From assembly GCF_018598175.1 (NCBI RefSeq), contig NZ_JAHESE010000004.1, positions 1 through 64,000 of the forward strand: 64,000 bases of DNA. The letters run 5' to 3'. Shown piece after piece: positions 8,756 to 16,349 of the stretch (position 1 is its first letter; each line of letters begins with the position of its first letter). A model generated the notes under the pieces. The model was given only the letters and a program-made list of their open reading frames with translations, was not told the DNA's origin and did no database searches. This DNA is from Dawidia cretensis (GTDB lineage: Bacteria > Bacteroidota > Bacteroidia > Cytophagales > Cyclobacteriaceae). Made by a program: the position numbers and the translations under genes.

Positions 8756-9365
8756 ATCTCTTGCTTTGCTCTACGATTACATTCCAAAAATAGTCATTCC
8801 TAACAACATTTTTCCCCTCTTGATCCCCTGTCGCAATAGGCTCAATTACCACATTTGTGCTATTCACAACCATCCACCCATTCACCACGGGAATAAACAA
8901 ATTAATCAGATTGAAAATTCCACGGTAATATCGACGCTCAATAACATCCCCGGGAATATTATGCCCACCCTTTGCAACGCGCGCAGCTACGCGCTCTTTC
9001 GCGGTCTGAGGTGAATCCAACCAGATGTACAACAGCGTTACTTTATATCCAAGCGACTGAGCTCTTTTAACCAATGACAAATAGCTCCTTGTCGCCAGCG
9101 TTGTCTCGATTGCAAAATCTACGTTCGCTCTCGTTAGCTCGTCAATCCGGGATAACATCAGTCTACCGGCCTCAACGGCAACCCCCTCCGGATTAAATGG
9201 AGACAGGCCCGCGGCAATACTGTCGGCGTTTACAAATTCCTTGCAATTAAGTAATCCAGGAAAAATTGTGAAGCTGGCAGTAGTCTTACCTGCGCCGTTG
9301 CATCCGGCTATGATATAAAGATTAGGCAATGAGTCTTGTTTTTCTTGCAAAATCGATAAACGCAT
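8742..9365 (-). CDS. Zeta toxin family P-loop kinase
   Basis: A 207-residue P-loop NTPase of the zeta toxin/AAA_33 type. Characterised zeta toxins phosphorylate UDP-N-acetylglucosamine and block cell-wall synthesis; other relatives have different targets. Walker A is GCNGAGKTT (residues 21-29). Next come FVNADSIAAGLSP, the family's conserved NAD motif, and DFAIETTLATRSYL, the ET(T) segment. RVAKGGHNIPGDVIERRYYR supplies the basic lid (R-x-x-x-GGH-x-IP). All key residues look intact. It is followed by an overlapping 65-residue gene and lies in an AT-rich stretch of broken genes, so transfer is likely. Confidence 0.85.
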   Translation of the reverse strand: MRLSILQEKQDSLPNLYIIAGCNGAGKTTASFTIFPGLLNCKEFVNADSIAAGLSPFNPEGVAVEAGRLMLSRIDELTRANVDFAIETTLATRSYLSLVKRAQSLGYKVTLLYIWLDSPQTAKERVAARVAKGGHNIPGDVIERRYYRGIFNLINLFIPVVNGWMVVNSTNVVIEPIATGDQEGKNVVRNDYFWNVIVEQSKRYGKG

Positions 9366-9723
9366 CTAAACAAACAAAATCCCCTGTCTGTCCCTGAGGG
9401 GCAAAAACGAGATTGACCCAAGGCGGTTTGAAAATCTATCGTAAACCAGCGAAAAATGTCTCAAATTCGATTCAAATGAGGTTTTTCCTAATAATCACCC
9501 TGTACAACAGTCTCAAGTCGTCCACACAAGGTTCGAGATTTTGCCGGTCCTCCCCGCCAATTAAACAAAAACGTCCCAGGCAAGGCCTGGGACGTTTTTG
9601 TTTAAGGAGAGTTCGTCCGGTGTTTCACTTGAGCGACCTCTCTTTAAGCGAAAACAACGTGAGGGTAGCGAACGGAACTCATTGGATTGAAGCCACGCCG
9701 GGGGGGACCATAGAGGAAAGAAT
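9366..9723. other. Non-coding stretch with a tRNA-like 3' remnant
   Basis: No supported gene. At 9527-9543, CAAGG-TTCGAGA-TTTTG can fold as a T-arm, and a CCA lies at 9557-9559. This is directly followed by a strong hairpin, the same arrangement as the tRNA-Ser gene and its terminator at 7000-7067. The spacing from T-arm to CCA is too long for a functional tRNA, and no 5' half is recognisable. Confidence 0.3.
9561..9605. terminator. Perfect 21-bp inverted repeat, bidirectional terminator-like
   Basis: The arm at 9561-9581 is exactly complementary to 9585-9605 with a 3-base loop (AAG). The GC-rich core GTCCCAGGC/GCCTGGGAC is flanked by A- and T-rich ends (AAACAAAAAC and GTTTTTGTTT), so it can terminate in both directions. 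No intact gene ends here on the plus strand. Confidence 0.7.
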
Positions 9724-9807
9724 TCAGCGTATGGACTGCCTTTTTATCCTACTTAGTGTTTCTTTAGTAATTCCCAGATAAGATGTAATGTGGTGCTGAA
9801 GGGAGCC
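9724..9807 (-). pseudogene. C-terminal stub of a Crp/Fnr-type regulator
   Basis: The last 27 codons of a minus-strand frame read SLQHHITSYLGITKETLSRIKR then stop. This is the DNA-recognition helix region of Bacteroidota Crp/Fnr regulators; the intact regulator at 13296-13880 has the equivalent PQHIIASYLGINKDTLSRVKR. Upstream of it the frame enters the antisense of a SnoaL-like remnant, so at least 160 residues are lost. Confidence 0.7.
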
Positions 9808-9808
9808 G

Positions 9809-10053
9809 TTGCGTACAGCACAGTTGGTTACAGCGTATGAATTTTTTTTTAAGGCTATCCAGTTAACTGTCAAAGTAAAAATTGACGAGGTGATAATAAA
9901 AGATGACATCTCATTTGTCCGGACACATTCAAATGGAACTACACTCCTCCGACAAGAGAAACTATCTCTGCAGAAAACAGGGAGTTCTTCTTATTAAGAA
10001 AGGAACAAGACGAGTGGAGAATTGCGCGGTATATTTTTAACCAACCTAGGTAG
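9809..10053 (+). pseudogene. Frameshifted, 5'-truncated SnoaL/DUF4440-like gene
   Basis: Frame 2 reads KIDEVIIKDDISFVRTHSNG. After a one-base shift near 9940, frame 1 continues ETISAENREFFLLRKEQDEW and RIARYIFNQPR then stop (10051-10053). Together these match the C-terminal half of NTF2-like DUF4440 proteins (the F-V-R-T-x-S-x-G-T strand and the final W-R-I-A-R-Y-x-F-N). The N-terminal half is missing. It abuts the Crp/Fnr stub, suggesting a formerly divergent gene pair collapsed by deletion. Confidence 0.7.
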
Positions 10054-10090
10054 TTTGACAAAGATCTGTCGATAACCAGGGTTCTCCAAA

Positions 10091-10125
10091 ATGAAAGCTG
10101 ACGAATAATGTTCGTCAGCTTTCAT
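10091..10125. repeat. 15-bp perfect inverted repeat
   Basis: ATGAAAGCTGACGAA (10091-10105) is complementary to TTCGTCAGCTTTCAT (10111-10125) with loop TAATG. There is no T-run, so it is a weak candidate terminator between the SnoaL remnant and the convergent pirin gene. Confidence 0.6.
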
Positions 10126-10226
10126 GCGAGTTTGAGCGGGTGCGATGTAATTGTCCATGAGTCAAAATACGTAGTGAGTTCTTTACCGGTTTGATCAGCT
10201 TGTAAAAAAACGGTGTCAGTCTTGGC

Positions 10227-11111
10227 TTACTGTGTTTTAGATCTTTGTTTTTCGTAATCGATCGTTCCGTAATCGCCATTATAAAAATCCTGATAGGCAT
10301 TGGCAATATCCAACTTGGAATTCATGACGAATGGCCCTTCTTCGAAAATGGGTTCCTGATAGGTCTCGCCGCCGAACAATAGAAGGTCACAGGCTTCGCT
10401 GTTTTGGTTGCGTATCTCTATACTTCCTTCCTTTCGGTCGAACTCGACAAAGTCACCGTCGTTGAAATCTTCATCGTTGATCGTGGCAGACATCGTGGGC
10501 AGATAAGCAGCTACCTCCAGTTTATCCGCTATGTTGATAGTAAAAACAGCATCCTGCTCCAGGTGGATATGATAGAGGAATTGTTCTGAATAATTAGGGA
10601 TCGGGGCGCTTAAATCCTCAAAAGAACCAACGATAATTTTGATCCAGCCGTTTTTATCGGGTAAGGTTTTGTAGGGCACTTCATTGCCTTCAATAGCTAA
10701 ATATTCTGGCTTTTCAGATTTTATTTTTGCCGGCAGGTTGATCCAGAATTGGAAGGCATGGATCAGTTTGGAATCCGTCCGGGAATCATAATTCAACGTT
10801 TCGTCGTGGATGATACCCTTACCTGCCTTCATCCATTGAATTCCGCCCGAATGAACCATGGCATAGTTCCCGGCACTGTCGAAATGCTCGTCCTCGCCAT
10901 TCAGGATGTAAGTCAATGTGGCAATGCCCCGGTGCGGATGCGCGCCGGTACCTTCCTTATTGATGGTCGTTTGGATCGTAGGAACGATATGATCGAGGAA
11001 TACAAATGCGCCCACGGCGTGCGCGTATCTGTTAGCCAGTATGCGGTATATTTTAAGGTCGCCTATATCTGCTCTTTGTCCCTGAGTAGAAAAGCTGCTT
11101 TTCTTTTTCAT
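10227..11111 (-). CDS. Pirin family protein
   Basis: Bicupin of the pirin family; some members are quercetin 2,3-dioxygenases and others are redox-sensing. The protein has 294 residues. The pirin metal site is present: HPHRGIATLTYILNGE provides two His, and WMKAGKGIIHDE provides His and Glu in the second motif. A C-terminal cupin (about 175-290) contains LLFGGETYQEPIFEEGPFVM, also typical. It is the last gene of a minus-strand run after the LLM oxidoreductase (40-base gap). Pirins are often found near stress regulators, as here. Confidence 0.92.
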   Translation of the reverse strand: MKKKSSFSTQGQRADIGDLKIYRILANRYAHAVGAFVFLDHIVPTIQTTINKEGTGAHPHRGIATLTYILNGEDEHFDSAGNYAMVHSGGIQWMKAGKGIIHDETLNYDSRTDSKLIHAFQFWINLPAKIKSEKPEYLAIEGNEVPYKTLPDKNGWIKIIVGSFEDLSAPIPNYSEQFLYHIHLEQDAVFTINIADKLEVAAYLPTMSATINDEDFNDGDFVEFDRKEGSIEIRNQNSEACDLLLFGGETYQEPIFEEGPFVMNSKLDIANAYQDFYNGDYGTIDYEKQRSKTQ

Positions 11112-11151
11112 ATTAAATATTTGTGGTGAACGGTTTAAATTACTGTGGCTA

Positions 11152-12174
11152 TCAGCCGTTTTTTCTGATCTGTGGGATCACGTTCGAACCGATCAGTTCA
11201 ATGGCCCGCATGGACTGCTGGTGAGTAAGGCCGGCAATATCCATCTGAAACATAAAACGGTCTACGCCTCCAAGTGCTTGGCTATGGCGCAATAGCTTTG
11301 CTTTGACCGTTTCCGGCCCGCCAACGACAAGAACGCCTTTTTCCGATACCAGTTCGTCGAACTGACTTCTTGTAACAGGAGGCCAGCCGCGTTCGCGGCC
11401 TATTTTGGTCCATGATTCCTTATAGCCCGGATAATAGTCATCGATTGCTCTCTGGTCGTCCACACCGACATAGCCCGGTGAGTGCAGTCCTACCCTCAAT
11501 TCCTCTGGTTTAAATCCAGCTTCTTCACCAGACTTTCTGTAGAGATCGACCAGCGGACGAAACCGCTCTGTCTCGCCGCCGATGACGGCCACCATTAAGG
11601 GAAGCCCAAGCATACCGGCACGTACAAATGATTGCGGCGTTCCGCCCACACCCACCCAGACAGGTAGCTTCTCCTGAAGCGGTCGCGGGTAAACCGGCTG
11701 ATCTTTCAGTTCTGACCTGAACTTACCCGACCAGGTAACGAACTCTTCGTCCCGGATCTGTAGCAGCAGTTTTAATTTCTCTATGAACAAGGCGTCATAA
11801 TCCTGCAGGTTATACCCGAAAAGGGGAAATGCTTCTGTGGAGGAACCACGGCCGGCCACGATCTCCGCACGTCCTTTGGAAATGATGTCGAGGGTGGCGA
11901 ATTGCTGAAACACTCTTACAGGATCTGAAGCGCTCAGTACGGTCACTGCACTCATCAGCCGGATCTTTTTGGTTCGGGCTGCCGCCGCTGCCAGGATCAC
12001 TGCGGGAGCCGAGTCCAGAAACTCTTTTTTATGGTGTTCGCCGATGCCGAAAACGTCCAGTCCGGCCACATCTGCCGCCACTATTCTATCCAGCAGTTGC
12101 TCCATCGTATCAACGCTGCTCAGCTCACGGCTGCTATACATTGCCGAGGCGAAACTGTCTATACCTATTTCCAT
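11152..12174 (-). CDS. LLM class flavin-dependent oxidoreductase (luciferase-like monooxygenase)
   Basis: TIM-barrel FMN-dependent enzyme of the bacterial luciferase superfamily, 340 residues. The N-terminus MEIGIDSFASAMYSS leads into a barrel containing FGIGEHHKKEFLDSAP, the usual GEHH motif near the flavin. Later motifs are MSAVTVLSASDPVRVFQQFA, AEIVAGRGSSTEAFPLFGY, and LPVWVGVGGTPQSFVRA. The family is confident, the substrate unknown. It lies between isochorismatase-like and pirin genes. The terminator-like hairpin upstream (12216-12253) may reduce read-through from the isochorismatase gene. Confidence 0.9.
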   Translation of the reverse strand: MEIGIDSFASAMYSSRELSSVDTMEQLLDRIVAADVAGLDVFGIGEHHKKEFLDSAPAVILAAAAARTKKIRLMSAVTVLSASDPVRVFQQFATLDIISKGRAEIVAGRGSSTEAFPLFGYNLQDYDALFIEKLKLLLQIRDEEFVTWSGKFRSELKDQPVYPRPLQEKLPVWVGVGGTPQSFVRAGMLGLPLMVAVIGGETERFRPLVDLYRKSGEEAGFKPEELRVGLHSPGYVGVDDQRAIDDYYPGYKESWTKIGRERGWPPVTRSQFDELVSEKGVLVVGGPETVKAKLLRHSQALGGVDRFMFQMDIAGLTHQQSMRAIELIGSNVIPQIRKNG

Positions 12175-12215
12175 GTTATTCTCCTTTGATCTTTTAATTA
12201 ACCGGATGGATAAAC

Positions 12216-12253
12216 AAACGCGACACCCTGAGATCGATCAAGGTGTCGCGTTT
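12216..12253 (-). terminator. Terminator-like hairpin after the isochorismatase-like gene
   Basis: AAACGCGACACC (12216-12227) pairs with GGTGTCGCGTTT (12242-12253) around a 14-base loop. Read on the minus strand the stem is followed by a T-rich tail (TTTGTTT). Confidence 0.7.
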
Positions 12254-12266
12254 TCAAGGGTCCTGA

Positions 12267-12920
12267 CTATTGCGCAGGGACAGGTGTATTTAACAGTTGT
12301 TGCTCCCAAAGAAATGCCACGCCGCTTGCGCCGCCATGTTCTACCAGGATATTTGCAAGTCCAAGTCCCGTTTGGGTGCGAGCGTGGTCGCGCTGCCATT
12401 CCGAAACCACGGCTATCCAGTTGATCGGCGTGATATCGTGTGCCTCCATACGACGTACGGCCATATCGTGAGCTTCCACTGAAACCGCTCCGCAGGCGTC
12501 TGTAACGACATATACATCATAACCTTCGCCTGCAGCCTGGATCGCAGGCATAGCCACACAGATCTCCGTGTAGAGCCCCGCAATGATCAGTTGCTTGCGG
12601 CCGGTTTTGGTTACTACGTTGGTAACGTTTGTGTCCTGCCAGGTATTGATAAAAGTACGGTTGATGGGCTTTTGGTCTGGGAATACGTCCTGGATCTGTT
12701 TGAGGAGTGATCCTCCGCGTTCTTCGATGACCGTGGTAAGAATGGTGGGTACGTTGAACAATTTTGCCGCTTTAGCAAGTCCGGCGGCAGCGTTGATGAT
12801 CGCCTGCGGATCATGGCTGTTCAGGTTTGTGAACTGAAAAGGCTGGTGATCGATCAGTACGACGACGCTATCTTCCGGACGCAGGAGGGCCTCAAGGCCC
12901 CTTTTTACATTTTTTGACAT
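12267..12920 (-). CDS. Isochorismatase-family cysteine hydrolase (YcaC-like)
   Basis: Alpha/beta hydrolase of the isochorismatase superfamily, 217 residues. Catalytic candidates are Asp24 in VVVLIDHQPFQF and nucleophile Cys121 in LYTEICVAMPAIQA. FINTWQDTNV and VYVVTDACGAVSVEAHDMAV match the YcaC-like subgroup. The usual catalytic Lys is not obvious in the expected place, so activity and substrate are uncertain. It is the first gene of a leftward run (hydrolase, LLM oxidoreductase, pirin), divergent from a Crp/Fnr regulator. Confidence 0.9.
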   Translation of the reverse strand: MSKNVKRGLEALLRPEDSVVVLIDHQPFQFTNLNSHDPQAIINAAAGLAKAAKLFNVPTILTTVIEERGGSLLKQIQDVFPDQKPINRTFINTWQDTNVTNVVTKTGRKQLIIAGLYTEICVAMPAIQAAGEGYDVYVVTDACGAVSVEAHDMAVRRMEAHDITPINWIAVVSEWQRDHARTQTGLGLANILVEHGGASGVAFLWEQQLLNTPVPAQ

Positions 12921-13295
12921 TGTTTGATAGTTGTATAATTAATGAATAATCGAAAAATTGCGATGCGCTTAAGAGCCCATGTTCGTTAAAATGCTCTTTG
13001 TTGTTTCGTATGTCTTGTCCCTGGTCGTCATTTCGGTTGGCTGTATGGAATGGCCGAAAGGATGTTTGTGACGTGGATCACGGAAAGAAAAGAAGGACAC
13101 GGATCTCATGATAATTCTTGTTTGTTTGTGACAACGCAAATTTCATGATCCTGATAGATCAGAAAGATGACATATGTAGCAAAAGAATGTAGATAATTGT
13201 CGATGAAATTCCTGGAACACGCGCGGCGGCGCAAGTGGTCCATCTTATACGACGATCAATAATATTTAATATTTAAAAAGGTACTGGAGGTTTAT
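12921..13295. other. Divergent intergenic region, hydrolase / Crp-Fnr regulator
   Basis: A 375-base control region between divergent genes, with no gene inside. A short palindrome CTGAT-AG-ATCAG (13151-13162) could be an operator. TGGAGG at about 13284-13289 serves as ribosome binding site for the regulator. No clear -7/-33 pair was found. Confidence 0.35.
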
Positions 13296-13880
13296 ATGTA
13301 CAACGCTTTTTTTGACTATCTGAAAAAATTCAGTTCTGAACCGCTTTCAGACGGGGAAAAGGCATTAATCAGACGGACATTTACTCCGTTCAAATTACGG
13401 AAAAGACAATTTTTGCTCCAGGCTGGGGACCAGTGTAAATATTTCGCATTTATCGTAAAAGGTGCGATGCGCATGTATTCCGTGGATGACGGCGGAATTG
13501 AACACGTTGTACGGCTGGGTGTTGAAGAATGGTGGATGGGTGACCGGGAAAGTTTTGTGGAGTTGACGCCAAGCCGCTATCATATCGACGCCTGGGAGCA
13601 TTGCGAACTGCTTTATGTGACCAGGGAAGGTACGATAGAACTACAGAATAAGATACCGGCGTTCTGTGAAATGAAAATGAGGCTTGACGAGCGCAATATG
13701 ATGGCCAACAACCGGCGTCTCACCTCCACTATAAGTTCTTCGGCAGATAAGCGTTATACCGATTTTGTAGAATGTTATCCTGAACTTTCTCAACGTTTTC
13801 CGCAGCACATCATTGCATCCTATCTCGGTATCAACAAGGATACGCTAAGCCGCGTCAAACGTCTGCACAATCTGAAATAG
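13296..13880 (+). CDS. Crp/Fnr family transcriptional regulator
   Basis: A 194-residue regulator. Residues about 25-115 form the cyclic-nucleotide-type beta-roll (FLLQAGDQCKYFAFIVKGAM, SVDDGGIEHVVRLGVEEWWM), but the Arg/Glu residues that bind cAMP in Crp are not evident. The C-terminal helix-turn-helix is RFPQHIIASYLGINKDTLSR. No Fe-S cysteine cluster is seen. In Bacteroidota these short Crp-like proteins often control nearby oxidoreductase or stress genes. It faces the hydrolase-LLM-pirin operon and precedes the YjdI-GNAT-OsmC operon, so it is a candidate regulator of both. Confidence 0.9.
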   Translation: MYNAFFDYLKKFSSEPLSDGEKALIRRTFTPFKLRKRQFLLQAGDQCKYFAFIVKGAMRMYSVDDGGIEHVVRLGVEEWWMGDRESFVELTPSRYHIDAWEHCELLYVTREGTIELQNKIPAFCEMKMRLDERNMMANNRRLTSTISSSADKRYTDFVECYPELSQRFPQHIIASYLGINKDTLSRVKRLHNLK

Positions 13881-14068
13881 ATACTTCTCGTCCTTGCCCT
13901 ACCAGAAAGTAGACTTTTGTCTACTACTTTTTGCGATAAATATCATCTTCCTCTTTTAGCCCGGTTGCAGACATTTGCGTGTCAACGTATACGATTGTCA
14001 CGCAAGGCGCCAGGTTCGCTCTCCGTGCCCTTTTTATAGGTTTGGCGACGATCTATAATGAGCACGCT

Positions 14069-14302
14069 ATGGAAACACTTACATATCAGAACGGGGAAAT
14101 AACGATCCTCTGGAAACCAAAAACATGTATTCATGCGGGCATCTGTGTCCGGACGCTGCCTCAGGTTTATGACCCGAAGGCACGCCCCTGGATACGACCG
14201 GAAAATGCCACGACCGAGGAACTGATCGATCAAGTCGCCAGCTGTCCTTCGGGGGCATTGACCATTCTACAGGATGTTGCGGAAAACAACACTAAAGCTT
14301 AA
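14069..14302 (+). CDS. Divergent 4Fe-4S mono-cluster protein, YjdI-like
   Basis: A 77-residue ferredoxin-like protein of the Fer4_19 type. Conserved pieces are CIHAGICVRTLPQVYDPKAR, followed by PWI and, near the end, SCPSGALTI. Three Cys are conserved, as in YjdI. The chosen ATG gives METLTYQNGEITILW; the longer open frame from 13979 lacks family sequence. The stop overlaps the start of the next gene by one base (TAATG), so translation is coupled. Confidence 0.9.
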   Translation: METLTYQNGEITILWKPKTCIHAGICVRTLPQVYDPKARPWIRPENATTEELIDQVASCPSGALTILQDVAENNTKA

Positions 14303-14604
14303 TGGAAAGGACGACAGTAGCTTTTGAAGGCCGTGCTTACGGCGAAGTGCAGCTCTTTACAGATGAGGTCAAAGCCGGGAAAATGGACATCGCCATCACA
14401 AACGGAAGATTGACAGTATTCCACACGGAAGTATATCCCGAGTTTGAAGGTCGGGGGTTCGCAAAATTGTTGCTCGAAAAGCTGGTCAGCTATGCAAAGG
14501 AGAAAGATCTGAAGATCGTACCACTTTGCCCGTATGTGAATGTACAGTTCCGACGTCACCCCGCGCAATACGAGGATGTCTGGGAAAAAGACTGGCATCC
14601 ATGA
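14302..14604 (+). CDS. GNAT-like N-acetyltransferase, YjdJ type
   Basis: A 100-residue short GNAT-fold protein. It has the sequence LTVFHTEVYPEFEGRGFAKL, with the R/Q-x-x-G-x-A acetyl-CoA loop (EGRGFAKLL), and the characteristic ending LKIVPLCPYVNVQFRRHP and WEKDWH. YjdJ-like proteins accompany YjdI elsewhere. Coupled to both neighbours by overlapping stop and start codons (TAATG upstream, ATGA downstream). Confidence 0.9.
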   Translation: MERTTVAFEGRAYGEVQLFTDEVKAGKMDIAITNGRLTVFHTEVYPEFEGRGFAKLLLEKLVSYAKEKDLKIVPLCPYVNVQFRRHPAQYEDVWEKDWHP

Positions 14605-15014
14605 AATATATGTTGGAGACGCCGATCAGCGGGGTGATCGGGACCGATAAGTATAAAACTGCTATTCACTGGAGGAATGGCGTACTGATTACGGACGAAC
14701 CTGAAAAACTGGGCGGAAAGGATGTTGGCCCGGATCCATACACGCTTTTACTGTCATCTCTTGTTTCCTGCACACTGGCGACACTGCGGATGTATATCGA
14801 TCATAAAGGTCTGGAGATCCCGGAGATCGAGGTTGAGGCCAATATGTTCCACCGGATCGGGAGCAATGGTGTAGTCCTGCGCATCGACCGTAAGATCGAC
14901 ATTAAGAATGTGGGGGATCCGGAGCTACAGCAAAGGCTGATCCGGATTGCGGAGGATTGTCCTATTTCCAAGATCCTGAAAGGGAACATCAACATCCAGA
15001 CGGAATTTAAGTGA
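14601..15014 (+). CDS. OsmC family peroxiredoxin-like protein
   Basis: A 137-residue OsmC/Ohr-superfamily protein; family members reduce organic hydroperoxides with two cysteines. Cys57 in LLLSSLVSCTLATLRMY and Cys120 in AEDCPISKIL are both present, and the domain has the standard order. The start is the ATG at 14601 inside the stop codon of the preceding gene (ATGA). Together with YjdI and the GNAT protein it forms a compact operon behind the Crp/Fnr regulator, suggesting a role in oxidative or electrophile stress. Confidence 0.92.
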   Translation: MKYMLETPISGVIGTDKYKTAIHWRNGVLITDEPEKLGGKDVGPDPYTLLLSSLVSCTLATLRMYIDHKGLEIPEIEVEANMFHRIGSNGVVLRIDRKIDIKNVGDPELQQRLIRIAEDCPISKILKGNINIQTEFK

Positions 15015-15149
15015 GAGGCAAGGCAAATGAATTAAAGATCTTTGTATTGGCAGGCCGAGCGCGCAGCATAAGAACGGATTCTTTCTCGCTTGGGTACCAG
15101 CATTCAAATTTAAGATCAGAACAAATGCTATAACTGATAGGCAATAACG

Positions 15150-15263
15150 ATGCACGAAAACCTGCTGCTGATCCTGGGACTTCTTTTTATTGTGATGCTG
15201 CTGGTCATGCTAGCTCAAAAGATCCGCATCGCCTATCCGATCCTTTTGGTGCTGGCCGTGACC
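15150..15263 (+). pseudogene. N-terminal stub of a CPA1-type Na+/H+ antiporter
   Basis: The frame from ATG 15150 reads MHENLLLILGLLFIVMLLV then MLAQKIRIAYPILLVLA, the first membrane segment of Bacteroidota sodium/proton antiporters. It then runs straight into a terminator hairpin, and the frame ends at 15311. More than 90 percent of the expected protein is missing. It is a deletion remnant unless the short peptide has its own role. Confidence 0.6.
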
Positions 15264-15264
15264 A

Positions 15265-15296
15265 AAAAAAGGCAACCCCACCGGGTTGCCTTTTTT
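15265..15296. terminator. Bidirectional rho-independent terminator
   Basis: AAAAAAGGCAACCC (15265-15278) pairs with GGGTTGCCTTTTTT (15283-15296), loop CACC. A-run and T-run on both sides let it serve both the antiporter stub or OsmC operon and the convergent lipoprotein gene. Confidence 0.9.
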
Positions 15297-15314
15297 GTAT
15301 CGATAGTATGATCA

Positions 15315-16349
15315 CTATCGGCAGTCGTATGCATAGGTCTCGGCGGAGCCTTCATTGAAAGTTCGTGTCAGGGGGAGACCATCTTCATTGTACGTGTACG
15401 TGACTACCTGCGTATCTTCGTTGAATGTAAGTTGCGTGAAATTATTTTTATTAAACGACTGGCCGTAGAAGACGTCGAATTCCCAGTTCCCCAGGCCCAC
15501 CTGGGCGTGCGGGTTGGGTTTGTCGTCGTATTCGATGTCGTAAGTAAATTGCACCTCATCGCTGTCTGCGTACAAGTCTATATGCGTAATATTGTCGTTG
15601 GTATAGGTAAATACGGCAGAATCCTGTCGTGCACCGTCTTGTTCTACGGAATGGTCGCCATAGCCGGTAACGCGTTCGCCGTCAAGGTAGAAGATTACGT
15701 AACGCGCGGCTTCGAAATCGGTCTCGTCAGGGTGGTAGGTTACGGTAATCGTGCCCGTGGCGTAGGTGTAAAGGGTGTATTCGATTAATTCGTCGTCGCT
15801 GAAAGTGTCGACGCGGCTGAGCTTTCCATCCGTATATTCATACTCCGTGCGGATTTCCGGAAAAGTTTCTTGAATATAGGTGACGGTGGCGACGGTGTTG
15901 TCGGTATTGTAGGTGATATAGTTCATGAAAGAATTGGCACCCGGCAGCTCGGTTGGATAACAAACGAGCTCCGCTTCTTCTACCGTAACGGTTACCGTGT
16001 AAGTTTGTTGACTATCGTCTTCGGCGGTTACGGTGTAGGTAACGGGGTTGGTGAAGTTTTGCGCCGCGCCGGAAGCCGGCGAGATACTGGCGTCTTCTGA
16101 AATTTCGATCGTGGGAACAAGTGCCGTTACAACCGTGCCTGCCGGTACCGTAGCAGCAATGGTTTTGGTCGTAGCGTTGATCGTGGCCGTTACGTTCGGC
16201 GTAAGACCGAGGAATTTAAACGAAGTAATGTTTTTTTCGGAGCTTTCCGGATCTGTCGGGGGAGTATCGTCATCATCGGAACATTGCATGCTGACTGCGG
16301 CAACCGCCGCCAGGATAGCATAACAGAGGAGTCTTTTGTGTAGGTACAT
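15315..16349 (-). CDS. Lipoprotein with Ig-like (DUF5018-type) domain and YD-like repeats
   Basis: A surface or periplasmic lipoprotein of 344 residues from ATG 16349. The signal peptide ends AVSMQC, followed by DDDDTPP, typical of Bacteroidota lipoproteins. Residues about 35-125 form an Ig-like domain (TVTAEDDSQQTYTVTVTVEE) as found in DUF5018-type proteins. The rest is beta-rich with Y-x-x-G/D repeats (YEYTDGKLSRVDTF, TYTYNEDGLPLTRTF) like YD/RHS cell-surface repeats. The 45-residue upstream extension of the frame lacks signal features and was dropped. Function unknown. Confidence 0.8.
   Translation of the reverse strand: MYLHKRLLCYAILAAVAAVSMQCSDDDDTPPTDPESSEKNITSFKFLGLTPNVTATINATTKTIAATVPAGTVVTALVPTIEISEDASISPASGAAQNFTNPVTYTVTAEDDSQQTYTVTVTVEEAELVCYPTELPGANSFMNYITYNTDNTVATVTYIQETFPEIRTEYEYTDGKLSRVDTFSDDELIEYTLYTYATGTITVTYHPDETDFEAARYVIFYLDGERVTGYGDHSVEQDGARQDSAVFTYTNDNITHIDLYADSDEVQFTYDIEYDDKPNPHAQVGLGNWEFDVFYGQSFNKNNFTQLTFNEDTQVVTYTYNEDGLPLTRTFNEGSAETYAYDCR

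Noticed and set aside
9527-9559. Functional tRNA at the tRNA-like T-arm
   Set aside because: Only a T-arm and a CCA at the wrong distance can be drawn; no acceptor, D-arm or anticodon arm was found.
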